This document shows, piece after piece, positions 35,685 through 43,878 of a stretch of 64,000 nt of DNA (positions are counted from its first letter, which is position 1; each line of letters opens with the position of its first letter). The stretch spans positions 1-64,000 of the forward strand of contig DAOUFG010000080.1 in NCBI GenBank assembly GCA_034430115.1, given 5' to 3'. A model generated the notes under the pieces. It saw only the letters and a program-made list of their open reading frames with translations. It ran no database searches and was not told where the DNA came from. Source of the DNA: CAIXPS01 sp034430115. GTDB lineage: Bacteria; Chloroflexota; Anaerolineae; J036; Brachytrichaceae. The position numbers were made by a program, and so were the translations under genes.

Positions 35685-37241
35685 ATGGACGGAAATGTAA
35701 TCTACTTGTTGGTCGAAGCGATATTAGGAATCACCGTCGCAGCGATCGTGGGACTGGTGGGCTACCGGGTCGGTCGCAAGCAGGCAAAGGATGAAGGCGC
35801 AGTGTTGCGCGCCGAGGCCGAACGAACGCTCACCGAGACGCAAGCCAGGTCTCGCGAATTACTGGTGCAGACGAAGGATGAGGTTTTAAGAATCCGCGAG
35901 ACGGCTGAACGCGAGGTCAAGGAACGCCGGCTGGAATTGCAACGTGAGGAAGAACGGCTAGGCCGTCGCCGCTCCGAGTTTGACGCACAACGCCAACAAC
36001 AACTGGACAAACTGGAGCAGCGCGAAAAGCGTGCCAACCAGCGCCAGCAGCAACTGGACAAGCAGTCAGCAGAAATCGAGAAGCTGCAAAAGGACCGTGT
36101 GGCAGCTCTGGAACGCATCGCCGCGATGACGCGTGATGAGGCGCGCAACGAACTGTTGAACGCCGTGCGCGAAGAAACGCGCAACGATATGGCGCGCGTC
36201 ATCCGCGAGACGGAGGCGGTCATCCGCGAGACTGCCGAGCAGCGCGCACGAACCATCGTGCTGGAAACGATGCAACGCGTTGCGACGGATACCGTCGCCG
36301 AGAAGACGATTTCGGCGGTGGAATTGCCCAATGAGGATGTGAAAGGTCGCATCATCGGGCGCAACGGGCGCAATATCCAGGCCTTCGAACAGGCCGCCGG
36401 GGTGGACGTGATTGTGGATGACACGCCCGATGCCGTGACGATTTCCTGCTTCGACCCGGTCCGGCGCGAAATCGCCCGGCGCAGCCTGGAACTCTTAGTG
36501 CGCGATGGGCGCATCCACCCACAGCGCATCGAAAAATCACTGGAAGACGCCAAGCGCGAAGTGGAACGCATTATATGGGATGAGGGCGAACGCGCCACCG
36601 TGGAAGCCGGCGTGCCAAATCTGCCGACTGAAATCATCAAGACGATGGGGCGTTTGAAATACCGCACCAGCTACGGCCAGAACCAGCTTTTCCACGCCGT
36701 GGAAACGGCCCGCATCGCCGGCCTATTGGCCTCGGAACTAAAGGCTGACGTGAAGATATGCAAAGCTGCCGGGTTCCTACACGACATCGGCAAGGCACTG
36801 GACCGCGAAAGTGAAGGCACGCACGTCCAATTGGGCGTGGATCTGCTCAAGCGCCTCAACATCAACCCGAAGGTCATTCACTGCGTCGAGTCGCACCATC
36901 ACGATATTCCACAGGAAACGATCGAAGCAGTGATCGTGGAAATCGCCGACGCCATCAGCGGCTCACGCCCGGGTGCTCGCCGCGAGACGTTGGAATCCTA
37001 CGTCAAACGCGTGCGCCAGTTGGAAGATACCGCCCGCACATTCCCCGGCGTCGCCGAGTCCTACGCGGTGCAGGCAGGGCGCGAAGTGCGCATCATCGTC
37101 AAGCCCGAACAACTAGACGACCTGGCGTGCATCCAGCTTAGCCGTGACATCGCCAAGCGCATCGAAGAGTCGATGGAATATCCCGGACAGATCAAAGTGA
37201 CCGTGGTGCGCGAAACGCGCGCCGTGGAGTATGCGAAGTAG
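35685..37241 (+). CDS. rny: Ribonuclease Y
   Basis: A 518-residue membrane-tethered endoribonuclease that starts mRNA decay. The N-terminal helix (about residues 4-28) is the anchor. A long coiled coil (about 38-205) follows, then a KH domain (GRIIGRNGRNIQAFE, 221-235) and an HD domain with FLHDIGKALD (H366, D367) and a HHHDIP segment. Length and order are canonical. GGGAATTAG precedes the ATG at 35685. It is probably cotranscribed with recX and converges with lysS across a repeat. Confidence 0.97.
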   Translation: MDGNVIYLLVEAILGITVAAIVGLVGYRVGRKQAKDEGAVLRAEAERTLTETQARSRELLVQTKDEVLRIRETAEREVKERRLELQREEERLGRRRSEFDAQRQQQLDKLEQREKRANQRQQQLDKQSAEIEKLQKDRVAALERIAAMTRDEARNELLNAVREETRNDMARVIRETEAVIRETAEQRARTIVLETMQRVATDTVAEKTISAVELPNEDVKGRIIGRNGRNIQAFEQAAGVDVIVDDTPDAVTISCFDPVRREIARRSLELLVRDGRIHPQRIEKSLEDAKREVERIIWDEGERATVEAGVPNLPTEIIKTMGRLKYRTSYGQNQLFHAVETARIAGLLASELKADVKICKAAGFLHDIGKALDRESEGTHVQLGVDLLKRLNINPKVIHCVESHHHDIPQETIEAVIVEIADAISGSRPGARRETLESYVKRVRQLEDTARTFPGVAESYAVQAGREVRIIVKPEQLDDLACIQLSRDIAKRIEESMEYPGQIKVTVVRETRAVEYAK

Positions 37242-37243
37242 AA

Positions 37244-37293
37244 AATGAGATGTGAAACGTGAGAGCAATTGGCTCCCACGTTTCACGTTTCAT
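37244..37293. repeat. GAAACGTG inverted phrase repeat, possible two-way terminator
   Basis: GTGAAACGTGAGAGC, then a central AATTGG, then GCTCCCACGTTTCACGTTTC. It lies between the convergent rny and lysS stops, so it can act as a hairpin on both transcripts. It shares the GAAACGTG units of 4231-4357. Confidence 0.75.
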
Positions 37294-37296
37294 TGG

Positions 37297-38862
37297 TTAC
37301 TCATCCTTGCGCAAATGCGGGAACAGGATGACTTCGCGGATCGAGTCGTTATTGGTAAAGACCATCGTCAGCCGGTCGATGCCCATGCCGAACCCACCGC
37401 AGGGCGGCATACCGTAGCGCATCGCGCGCAGATAGTCTTCATCCAGCGGGTTGGCTTCGTCGTCGCCCATCTTCGCGCCAATTCCCTCCTCGATGAAGCG
37501 CTGTTCCTGGTCCAGCGGGTCGTTCAGTTCGCTGAAAGCGTTGAGCAGTTCTACACCACCGATGAAACCCTCAAAACGCTCCACGGTGGTCGGGTCGCCG
37601 AATTTGCTCTTCGCCAGCGGCGAGATGTCGCGCGGATAGTCATACAAGAAGGTTGGTTGCACCAGGTTCTTCTCCACGTAGTCGCCCACCAGGCCATCGA
37701 TCAACTTGCCGCGCGTCTTCACGGCGCTCACCGTCAGACCACGCTCTTTGATCGCCTTCTCCAGCGACTCCGCGTCCGGGTACTTCGTGTAGTCCAACCC
37801 GGTAAACTCCTCAACCGCGTCGCGCATGGGGATGCGCAGCCAGCGCTGCGACAGGTCGATGGTATGCCCGCGAAAATGAGTGATGCTATTGGGCAACACC
37901 TGGCGGGCCGCATGCTGAATCATGCGCTCCGTCAAGTCCATCACGGCGTTGAAATCGGCATACGCCATATAGAACTCAAGCTGGGTGAACTCGGGATTAT
38001 GCTTGAAGCTGACGCCCTCGTTGCGAAAATCGCGCCCGATCTCGTACACCCGCTCCAGGTTGCCCACCAGCAAGCGCTTCAAATATAGCTCGAACGAAAT
38101 GCGCAAATACAGGTCCTGGTCCAACTGGTTGTGATGCGTCATGAACGGTCGCGCTGTCGCGCCGCCATAGAGCGGTTGCAGCACGGGCGTTTCCACTTCG
38201 AGGAAGCCCTCGCCGTCCAGAAACTCGCGCAGGCTCTTCACCAACTTGGCGCGCGTGACGAATATCTGACGCACCTCGGGGTTCACGGCCAGGTCGGCAT
38301 AGCGTTGGCGATAACGCAACTCCGGGTCGGTGAAGGCGCTGTAGCGCTTCACGCTGCCGTCGGGCTGCTTTTCTTCCTTGGGAATCGGCAACGGGCTGAT
38401 CGACTTACTCAATAGGCCCCAGGCCGTCACGCGCAAAGTCGGCTCGCCCGTCTTGGTGACGAACATATTGCCACGCGCCTCAATGAAATCACCCAGGTCC
38501 AGGTCTTTGAAGCGTTCAAAGGAAGCCGCGTCGATAGAGTCTTCGCCGATGCGCGCATACAGTTGCACCCGCCCGCTGCCATCTTCAATGTGGATGAAGC
38601 TCGCCTTGCCCATCACGCGCCGGGCGACGACGCGTCCCATCAGGGCGCACACGGTTGGGTCGCCGGCGTGCAACGTCTTCTGCCGATCTTCGTCGCTCTG
38701 CGCCGGGAGCGCCGCCTGCCAATCCGCCAGGCGCTTGATCGCCTCCGCTGCCAATACACGCAGGCTTCTAAATTGCTGCCGGGGAGGGAAAGGATCGATA
38801 CCAGCCGCCTTCAATTTTTCCAATTTCGCGAGGCGGTCGCGTTCAACTTCAGTGTAATCCAT
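37297..38862 (-). CDS. lysS: Lysyl-tRNA synthetase, class II
   Basis: A 521-residue enzyme charging tRNA-Lys. The N-terminal OB anticodon-binding domain spans about 60-175 (GRVVARRVMGKASFIHIEDGSGRVQLY). The class II catalytic domain has motif 2 (RVYEIGRDFRNEGVSFKHNPEFT) and motif 3 (GFGMGIDRLTMV), ending REVILFPHLRKDE. Length is typical. It is convergent with rny; downstream are 55 bp of repeat. No T-box is visible upstream, unlike valS. Confidence 0.97.
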   Translation of the reverse strand: MDYTEVERDRLAKLEKLKAAGIDPFPPRQQFRSLRVLAAEAIKRLADWQAALPAQSDEDRQKTLHAGDPTVCALMGRVVARRVMGKASFIHIEDGSGRVQLYARIGEDSIDAASFERFKDLDLGDFIEARGNMFVTKTGEPTLRVTAWGLLSKSISPLPIPKEEKQPDGSVKRYSAFTDPELRYRQRYADLAVNPEVRQIFVTRAKLVKSLREFLDGEGFLEVETPVLQPLYGGATARPFMTHHNQLDQDLYLRISFELYLKRLLVGNLERVYEIGRDFRNEGVSFKHNPEFTQLEFYMAYADFNAVMDLTERMIQHAARQVLPNSITHFRGHTIDLSQRWLRIPMRDAVEEFTGLDYTKYPDAESLEKAIKERGLTVSAVKTRGKLIDGLVGDYVEKNLVQPTFLYDYPRDISPLAKSKFGDPTTVERFEGFIGGVELLNAFSELNDPLDQEQRFIEEGIGAKMGDDEANPLDEDYLRAMRYGMPPCGGFGMGIDRLTMVFTNNDSIREVILFPHLRKDE

Positions 38863-38898
38863 AGTGGTAGATTGTACTCAAAGCATCATGGCCATACA

Positions 38899-38933
38899 CA
38901 AAACGAGGCAGAGCACCCAATGCTCCGCCTCGC
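38899..38933 (-). terminator. Intrinsic terminator downstream of the S1-domain gene
   Basis: On the minus strand, GAGGCGGAGC/GCTCTGCCTC with a 7-nt loop, then GTTTTGTG. It lies 80 bp after the S1 gene stop and just before the lysS start. Confidence 0.65.
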
Positions 38934-39013
38934 TACGCTCCGCAATTCCGTGGAACGAAGTTCGAGAAATCTAGCCTAAGCCCGTGCGCTACAGTGCTGC
39001 ACCTGCCAGCATA

Positions 39014-40003
39014 CTATTTGTTCCGGTGGGATTGCAATTGCTGCATCGTGCGAGCAAGGATATCTTCTTGCTCACGCCCCTTCTTGCTGGGCTTGCCAGA
39101 GTCGCTCCAACTTCCGCGACGGCCGCGGGTCGCTCTTTGCAGCGCGGCTGCCATCGAACTGAGTTCTTCGTCGGGGCCGGACGAAAGCATAAAGTCTTCT
39201 GGGTCGATCCCTTCCATGGCCAGGTCAACCTGCTTCTTGGAAGCATCCACCTTCACGACCCGCACCGATACTTCCTCACCGACGGTGACGAAGTCCCCGA
39301 CGTTGACAAAGCCGGAGCCGAACGAAGAGGAGCGCAGCAGACCTTCGCGTTCCGCGCCGATGTCTACAAACGCACCCTTGCGCTCGATGCGCGTCACCTT
39401 GCCCCTGAACACGTCGCCGCGATGGATGTTCTCCCACGGCAGCGCGGGCGGCTCGATCATCGTGAGGCCGATGCGGCGCTTATCCTCGCTGGCTTCGATC
39501 ACCCACACCGAGTCGAGCACGTCACCCACCTTCGGGCGCTGGCCCTTGGGCATCAGGTTAAACGGGATCAACCCGTGCTTGGGCCCATCGATGTCTACGA
39601 AAGCACCAAAGCTTTCCAGGGCCACCACACGCGCATTAGCGACCTTCATCCCGACGCGCAGATCCGACCAGTCGTACGTCGCCGGGCGAACCATCGTCAG
39701 GTCGATGCGCTTCGTCACCGAGTTCACAGCATTCACGTACACGTCGATCTCATCATCAACCTTCAGGACATCGGCCACACGCGTGACCGGGTTCTGCACG
39801 GGGCTGATGATGTGCGAAATGTGGACAAAACCCTCAACATCCAGACCGATGTTGACAAAGGCGCCCCCAAGGTCCACACGGGTCACCTTTCCCTTAAAGC
39901 CCATGCGGGGCCGCAGGGAATCTATGGTTAACGCAGGGGGAGTGGCTGCATTGTCTTGGGAGCCACTTTCCACCTGCGGAGCTGTAATCACTTCGTTACT
40001 CAC
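39014..40003 (-). CDS. Protein with three S1 RNA-binding domains (RpsA-like)
   Basis: A 329-residue protein with three S1 OB-folds: about 35-105 (GFKGKVTRVDLGGAFVNIGLD), about 118-190 (GMKVANARVVALESFGAFVDID) and about 205-275 (GDVFRGKVTRIERKGAFVDIG). S1 proteins bind mRNA for ribosome loading. This one is shorter than ribosomal S1 from proteobacteria (six domains), in line with Gram-positive and Chloroflexota S1 homologues with 3-4 domains. The C-terminal tail (about 285-329) is basic and Ser/Gln-rich. It forms a single gene with its own terminator. Confidence 0.88.
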   Translation of the reverse strand: MSNEVITAPQVESGSQDNAATPPALTIDSLRPRMGFKGKVTRVDLGGAFVNIGLDVEGFVHISHIISPVQNPVTRVADVLKVDDEIDVYVNAVNSVTKRIDLTMVRPATYDWSDLRVGMKVANARVVALESFGAFVDIDGPKHGLIPFNLMPKGQRPKVGDVLDSVWVIEASEDKRRIGLTMIEPPALPWENIHRGDVFRGKVTRIERKGAFVDIGAEREGLLRSSSFGSGFVNVGDFVTVGEEVSVRVVKVDASKKQVDLAMEGIDPEDFMLSSGPDEELSSMAAALQRATRGRRGSWSDSGKPSKKGREQEDILARTMQQLQSHRNK

Positions 40004-40093
40004 GGGGAAACTCCTGTATATCTTTCTTCAATAATGCATGCAGATGGCTTATTCTAGCCGACGCTTATCATGATGTCAAAATTGTAATACCTA

Positions 40094-40978
40094 TTACAAA
40101 GAACGGTTAACCCAACTCGCGATACGCGCCGCGACCGTTTTTACCACTTCGTCGGGCACGCCGTTCGGCGCTGTGCTTTTTAGCCTGTAATCGCACGGTT
40201 CGTTGACGTAATCCACCACTTGCCAGATATGATTCTGGCTTAGCGCGATCTCGGTGGAAAACACGTTCAACCCACACAGCCCCGCGATTTGCTGCGTCAT
40301 GCTGCGTAACACGTCCAGGTGATACAGACTTTCATCACTTGCCGAAACAGGTTTCTGATCGTGCGTCAGATCATCCGCCCAGCATGGAACGCACACGCCA
40401 CAGGCATAAAACACACGGAACCACGCGCGGTGGTTACCCAGCATCTGCGGATTCACCCAGCTCTGTAAGATCGTCTCATCCGCCGGCCACTCCATACGCC
40501 TGCGGACGATTTCATCCCACGTACACGTCGGGCGCAACACACCGCTGCCACCGCTATGTGCACCCTTTACAGAGAAGCGCTCACCCAGCGACTGCAAGTT
40601 AATGGGCACCAGATCCGGCTGCGCCTCAAAGGACGGCAACACGATCATATAGGGCGCCGACAGTCCGTGCGTGATGATCTCATAGTGCATGGTGGGTTTA
40701 TTCCACGCCCGGCGAACCAGGTCATAATCGTTGAGCAACCTGACGTGGTTCTGTTTTACGATGTCACAATGGCGGGCATATTCGCCACCCCAATCCCAAA
40801 CACGATCAATTATCACGCGCGGCGCCAGCCGGCCATTGCTCAAATTGTCACGCAAACTGGGTAACTCTCTGGGCCCTATTAAGCCGAGGTTAATGTGATG
40901 TTCCTCACACGCATTCACCAGCAGATCAATAAAATCCGCATCATGCTCCCAGGCCCAGAGAATCAACAGGTCGATCAT
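40094..40978 (-). CDS. ATP-grasp-fold protein, function unknown
   Basis: A 294-residue protein. The N-terminal 90 residues look like a pre-ATP-grasp domain (ILWAWEHDADFIDLLVNACEEHHINLGLIG). The rest fits ATP-grasp: FSVKGAHSGGSGVLRP (a possible glycine-rich phosphate loop), TILQSWVNPQMLGNHRAWFRVFY, and a C-terminal metal-binding-like strand HIWQVVDYVNEPCDYR, where Asp and Glu/Asn would hold magnesium. The substrate is unknown. It starts with a 4-bp overlap (ATGA) with the M24 peptidase, so it is coupled. Confidence 0.6.
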   Translation of the reverse strand: MIDLLILWAWEHDADFIDLLVNACEEHHINLGLIGPRELPSLRDNLSNGRLAPRVIIDRVWDWGGEYARHCDIVKQNHVRLLNDYDLVRRAWNKPTMHYEIITHGLSAPYMIVLPSFEAQPDLVPINLQSLGERFSVKGAHSGGSGVLRPTCTWDEIVRRRMEWPADETILQSWVNPQMLGNHRAWFRVFYACGVCVPCWADDLTHDQKPVSASDESLYHLDVLRSMTQQIAGLCGLNVFSTEIALSQNHIWQVVDYVNEPCDYRLKSTAPNGVPDEVVKTVAARIASWVNRSL

Positions 40979-42090
40979 CGCGCGACAATCATATCGCGGG
41001 TGAAGGTCGTCAGGCTTTCGCCGCCAGTCTCAGTTACCACCATGTCATCTTCGATCCGCACGCCGCCCTTGCCTTCGATATAGACACCGGGCTCCACGGT
41101 AAAGGTCATGCCCGGCTGAAGCAGCGTCTTATCGCCCTTCACCATGTACGGGGCCTCATGTCCTTCCAACCCCAGGCCATGCCCGGTGCGATGTGTGAAG
41201 TACTTGCCATATCCGGCACGCTCGATGACCTCACGCGCGGCCGCATCCACGTCTTCGGCCAAAATGCCGGGACGCACCGCGGCACGCCCGGCGGCATTGG
41301 CCTGCTTGACCACTTCGTAGACGTGCTTCATTTCGGCACTCGGTTCTGCTCCGATCGCAATCGTGCGTGTGATGTCGGACCCGTAGTCGTCTACCACCGC
41401 GCCGAAATCCACCACCATCAGGTCACCCGCCTGCACTGTGCGCCCACCGGCGAACGCATGCGGGAAGGCCGCGCTCAGGCCGGTTTGCACCAGCGGCGGC
41501 GAAGCCGGCTCCTGCGGGTTCTGCTCAAACGAGACGCTCATAAAGATGCCGGCCACCTGCATCTCGGTCATTCCAGGCTTAATGCGCTTGATGGCTTCCG
41601 CCAGCACGCGTTCTGGCACCTTGGCGGCACGCCGCATCGTCGCAATCTCACTGGCGTCCTTGGTCATGCGCATCTGCTTCAGCAAGTCCGCCGCAGAAGT
41701 GATCTTCGCGTTGGGCACGCTATGCGATAGTAAGAAGGACTCCACGACGCGCATCTGTGTCGGCTCCACGCCGATCACCTTGCCATCCAGCCCAAGCGTC
41801 TGCGCGGCCTGATCCACACATTCCTGCGGGTCCTGGCCGTCCATGTAGCTATACACACGCCAGGGGATCGATACCGGCCCGTGCAGCGCCTTGCCGGCCT
41901 CAAAGCCCGGCACCACCAGCACGGGGGGGTGCTGCGCGTCGGCGGGGAAGAGCGCGATGATGGGGCGCTCGCTCAGGTGATAGTGCACACCTGTGAAATA
42001 AAGCAGGTTCGCGCCTGGCACAATCGCCACGTAGTCGATCCCTGCACTGCGCTGTAATTCAGTCAGCTTCGTCAAACGTTGCGTGCTCAT
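40975..42090 (-). CDS. M24-family aminopeptidase (Xaa-Pro dipeptidase type)
   Basis: A 371-residue metallopeptidase that releases N-terminal residues, often before proline. The creatinase-like N-domain spans about 1-125. The pita-bread catalytic domain carries the metal ligands: VVDFGAVVDDYGSDITRT (two Asp), HRTGHGLGLEGHE (His), FTVEPGVYIEGKGGVRIEDDM (two Glu). AAGGAG precedes ATG 42090. The ATP-grasp gene overlaps its stop by 4 bp. Confidence 0.93.
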   Translation of the reverse strand: MSTQRLTKLTELQRSAGIDYVAIVPGANLLYFTGVHYHLSERPIIALFPADAQHPPVLVVPGFEAGKALHGPVSIPWRVYSYMDGQDPQECVDQAAQTLGLDGKVIGVEPTQMRVVESFLLSHSVPNAKITSAADLLKQMRMTKDASEIATMRRAAKVPERVLAEAIKRIKPGMTEMQVAGIFMSVSFEQNPQEPASPPLVQTGLSAAFPHAFAGGRTVQAGDLMVVDFGAVVDDYGSDITRTIAIGAEPSAEMKHVYEVVKQANAAGRAAVRPGILAEDVDAAAREVIERAGYGKYFTHRTGHGLGLEGHEAPYMVKGDKTLLQPGMTFTVEPGVYIEGKGGVRIEDDMVVTETGGESLTTFTRDMIVAR

Positions 42091-42382
42091 TCGTTCAATT
42101 TCTCCTTGATTCACGCGTGTCACCTCGTTTATCGTCCAGCGCATCCGAAACGCTCACAGTTTTCTCGACTTTGTTTCCCTCGCATGCTTAGCAAACATAG
42201 GCCTCGTTCCCAAGCCGCCAGGGAAACAGCGATAGCCCTGCCACTGGCATCCAGGTACGCGGTGGGCGATATAGGGCAGTTTATAATGAGTAGGCTTATT
42301 GTAAACACGCAACGCAAAAACCGGGTGCGATTTAAGCTTGATCACAGCCGGTCATGCGCAATTAAATCCAACGGGGTGTGCG

Positions 42383-42604
42383 ATGAACAAGTTCTTCAGT
42401 TTGATGAGTGGCATCGTTCTCGGCAGCTTAATTAGCGCGGCAGCGGTATTGCTGCTCACGCCCAAGACGGGCAACACCGTGCGCGCCGATATCAAGCGCG
42501 AAGTGGATTCGATCCTCGAAGAGGGGCGCCGGGCTTCACAGGCACGTCGAATGGAGTTGGAGGCCCAACTTTCACAAATGCGCGGCGACGTGACTCAGCC
42601 ATAG
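42383..42604 (+). CDS. Small YtxH-like membrane-anchored protein
   Basis: A 73-residue protein with one N-terminal membrane segment (about residues 4-24) followed by LLTPKTGNTVRADIKREVDSIL, the PKTG-x-x-R-x-D/E pattern of the YtxH family (general-stress associated in Bacillus), then a charged amphipathic helix. ATG 42383 is supported by the family start (MNKFFSLMSGIVLG). It is a single gene with a terminator 44 bp downstream. Confidence 0.75.
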   Translation: MNKFFSLMSGIVLGSLISAAAVLLLTPKTGNTVRADIKREVDSILEEGRRASQARRMELEAQLSQMRGDVTQP

Positions 42605-42647
42605 GCACTGCCACGCTTCACCTGAGTCTTCCAGGAGCGAAACAAGA

Positions 42648-42686
42648 GGCTCCCGGTGGGATAATCCTGCCGGGGGCCTTATTTTT
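42648..42686 (+). terminator. Intrinsic terminator after the YtxH-like gene
   Basis: A stem of GGCTCCCGG with CCGGGGGCC around GTGGGATAATCCTG, followed by TTATTTTT. Confidence 0.85.
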
Positions 42687-42713
42687 GCCAATTCTCTGTC
42701 GTTCAGGCTAATG

Positions 42714-43808
42714 TCACTGCGTGATCGGCAACGTGACGCTGATGTCGGCCGAGGGCGTCAGCGCGATTGTGGAAGTGAGCGTAACGGTAGGCCCATTCAC
42801 CAGGAACGACTTCGGGTCCAACAAGAAAGGTTGATTGCTGGGCAGCATAATTGTCTGAACATTGGGCGACAGTTTGTCGATGTATTCATAGGTCAACAGG
42901 TTCGGGTTGTCCTTCAACGCGTTGGAGATCAACCCCAGCGATTCCGCCTGGGCCTTAGCGCGAATGACGGTCGATTCGGCATCACCTTGCGCGCGTGAAA
43001 TCGCCGCGTCGGCCTGCCCTTTGGCCTGCACGCGCACCCGTTCTGCTTCTTGCTGCTCCAGTTCCACCAGGAACTTCGCCCGCTCGGCATTCTGTTGCGC
43101 GATTTGCTTCTGCTCGATCGACTGGGCATATTCGTCGCTGAACGTGACGTTGCGCAACAAGAAAGAGGTCAGTTTTAACCCATTCTGTTCAAAGACACCG
43201 CCCAAATCCCGCGTGATTTGGGCCGCCAGTTCATCGCGTTTCGTGCTATACACTTCTTCCACTTTATACGCAGCCGTGCGGTTATAAATAATGCTGCGGC
43301 TCTGCGGGCGCACGAAATCATCGGTGTAGCGATCCTGCCACTTGACGTAAAGGTCGATCACGCGTGATTCATCGACCTGATATTGCACGGTGGCATCGAT
43401 ATAGACAAGCTGGCCATCGGCCGTGCGCGCCATCACCGAGTCGTCGCCCTTGATTTGTCCCTCCGAGGTAGCCTTTGACATGGTATAGGCTTGCTGCGCC
43501 ACGGAATAGCGCTTAACGCTTTCCATATACGGCACGACCAGGTGCAACCCGGGGTTGATAGCCGGCCCGCGATAGCCTGTGTTGCTCAACGCGCTGATCA
43601 CTACGCCGCGCTCCTGAGGCTGAATGAACACCAGGCCATTTCCCAACGTGTTCAGGCCCAATCCACCGATCAGCAGTAACAGAATGATGGTCACAGAGAA
43701 GCGCAACATTCGGCCTTGCGAACGTTGCATCCCTACATAGATGATATAGCCTACCAACGCGAATATCAGCAACCAACCGGCTACAGAGAAAATTGCAAAG
43801 TTATCCAT
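42714..43808 (-). CDS. SPFH/Band-7 (prohibitin/HflK-like) membrane protein
   Basis: A 364-residue protein with two N-terminal membrane segments (about residues 5-27 and 35-58). An SPFH domain follows (about 60-235, VFIQPQERGVVISAL-GLHLVVPYMESVKRY), then a long charged helix (about 245-300, QQEAERVRVQAKGQADAAISRAQGDAE). This layout is usual for prohibitin/stomatin/HflKC, which scaffold membrane microdomains or regulate FtsH. No partner gene for a protease is next to it. The last 60 residues are Thr/Ser-rich and not conserved. Confidence 0.9.
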   Translation of the reverse strand: MDNFAIFSVAGWLLIFALVGYIIYVGMQRSQGRMLRFSVTIILLLLIGGLGLNTLGNGLVFIQPQERGVVISALSNTGYRGPAINPGLHLVVPYMESVKRYSVAQQAYTMSKATSEGQIKGDDSVMARTADGQLVYIDATVQYQVDESRVIDLYVKWQDRYTDDFVRPQSRSIIYNRTAAYKVEEVYSTKRDELAAQITRDLGGVFEQNGLKLTSFLLRNVTFSDEYAQSIEQKQIAQQNAERAKFLVELEQQEAERVRVQAKGQADAAISRAQGDAESTVIRAKAQAESLGLISNALKDNPNLLTYEYIDKLSPNVQTIMLPSNQPFLLDPKSFLVNGPTVTLTSTIALTPSADISVTLPITQ

Positions 43809-43878
43809 TGAAGATCTACCTCTTTGTCATGAACGCGGACGGACAGAGAATGCACCACCTGCCGATTTTGTTGTCTCC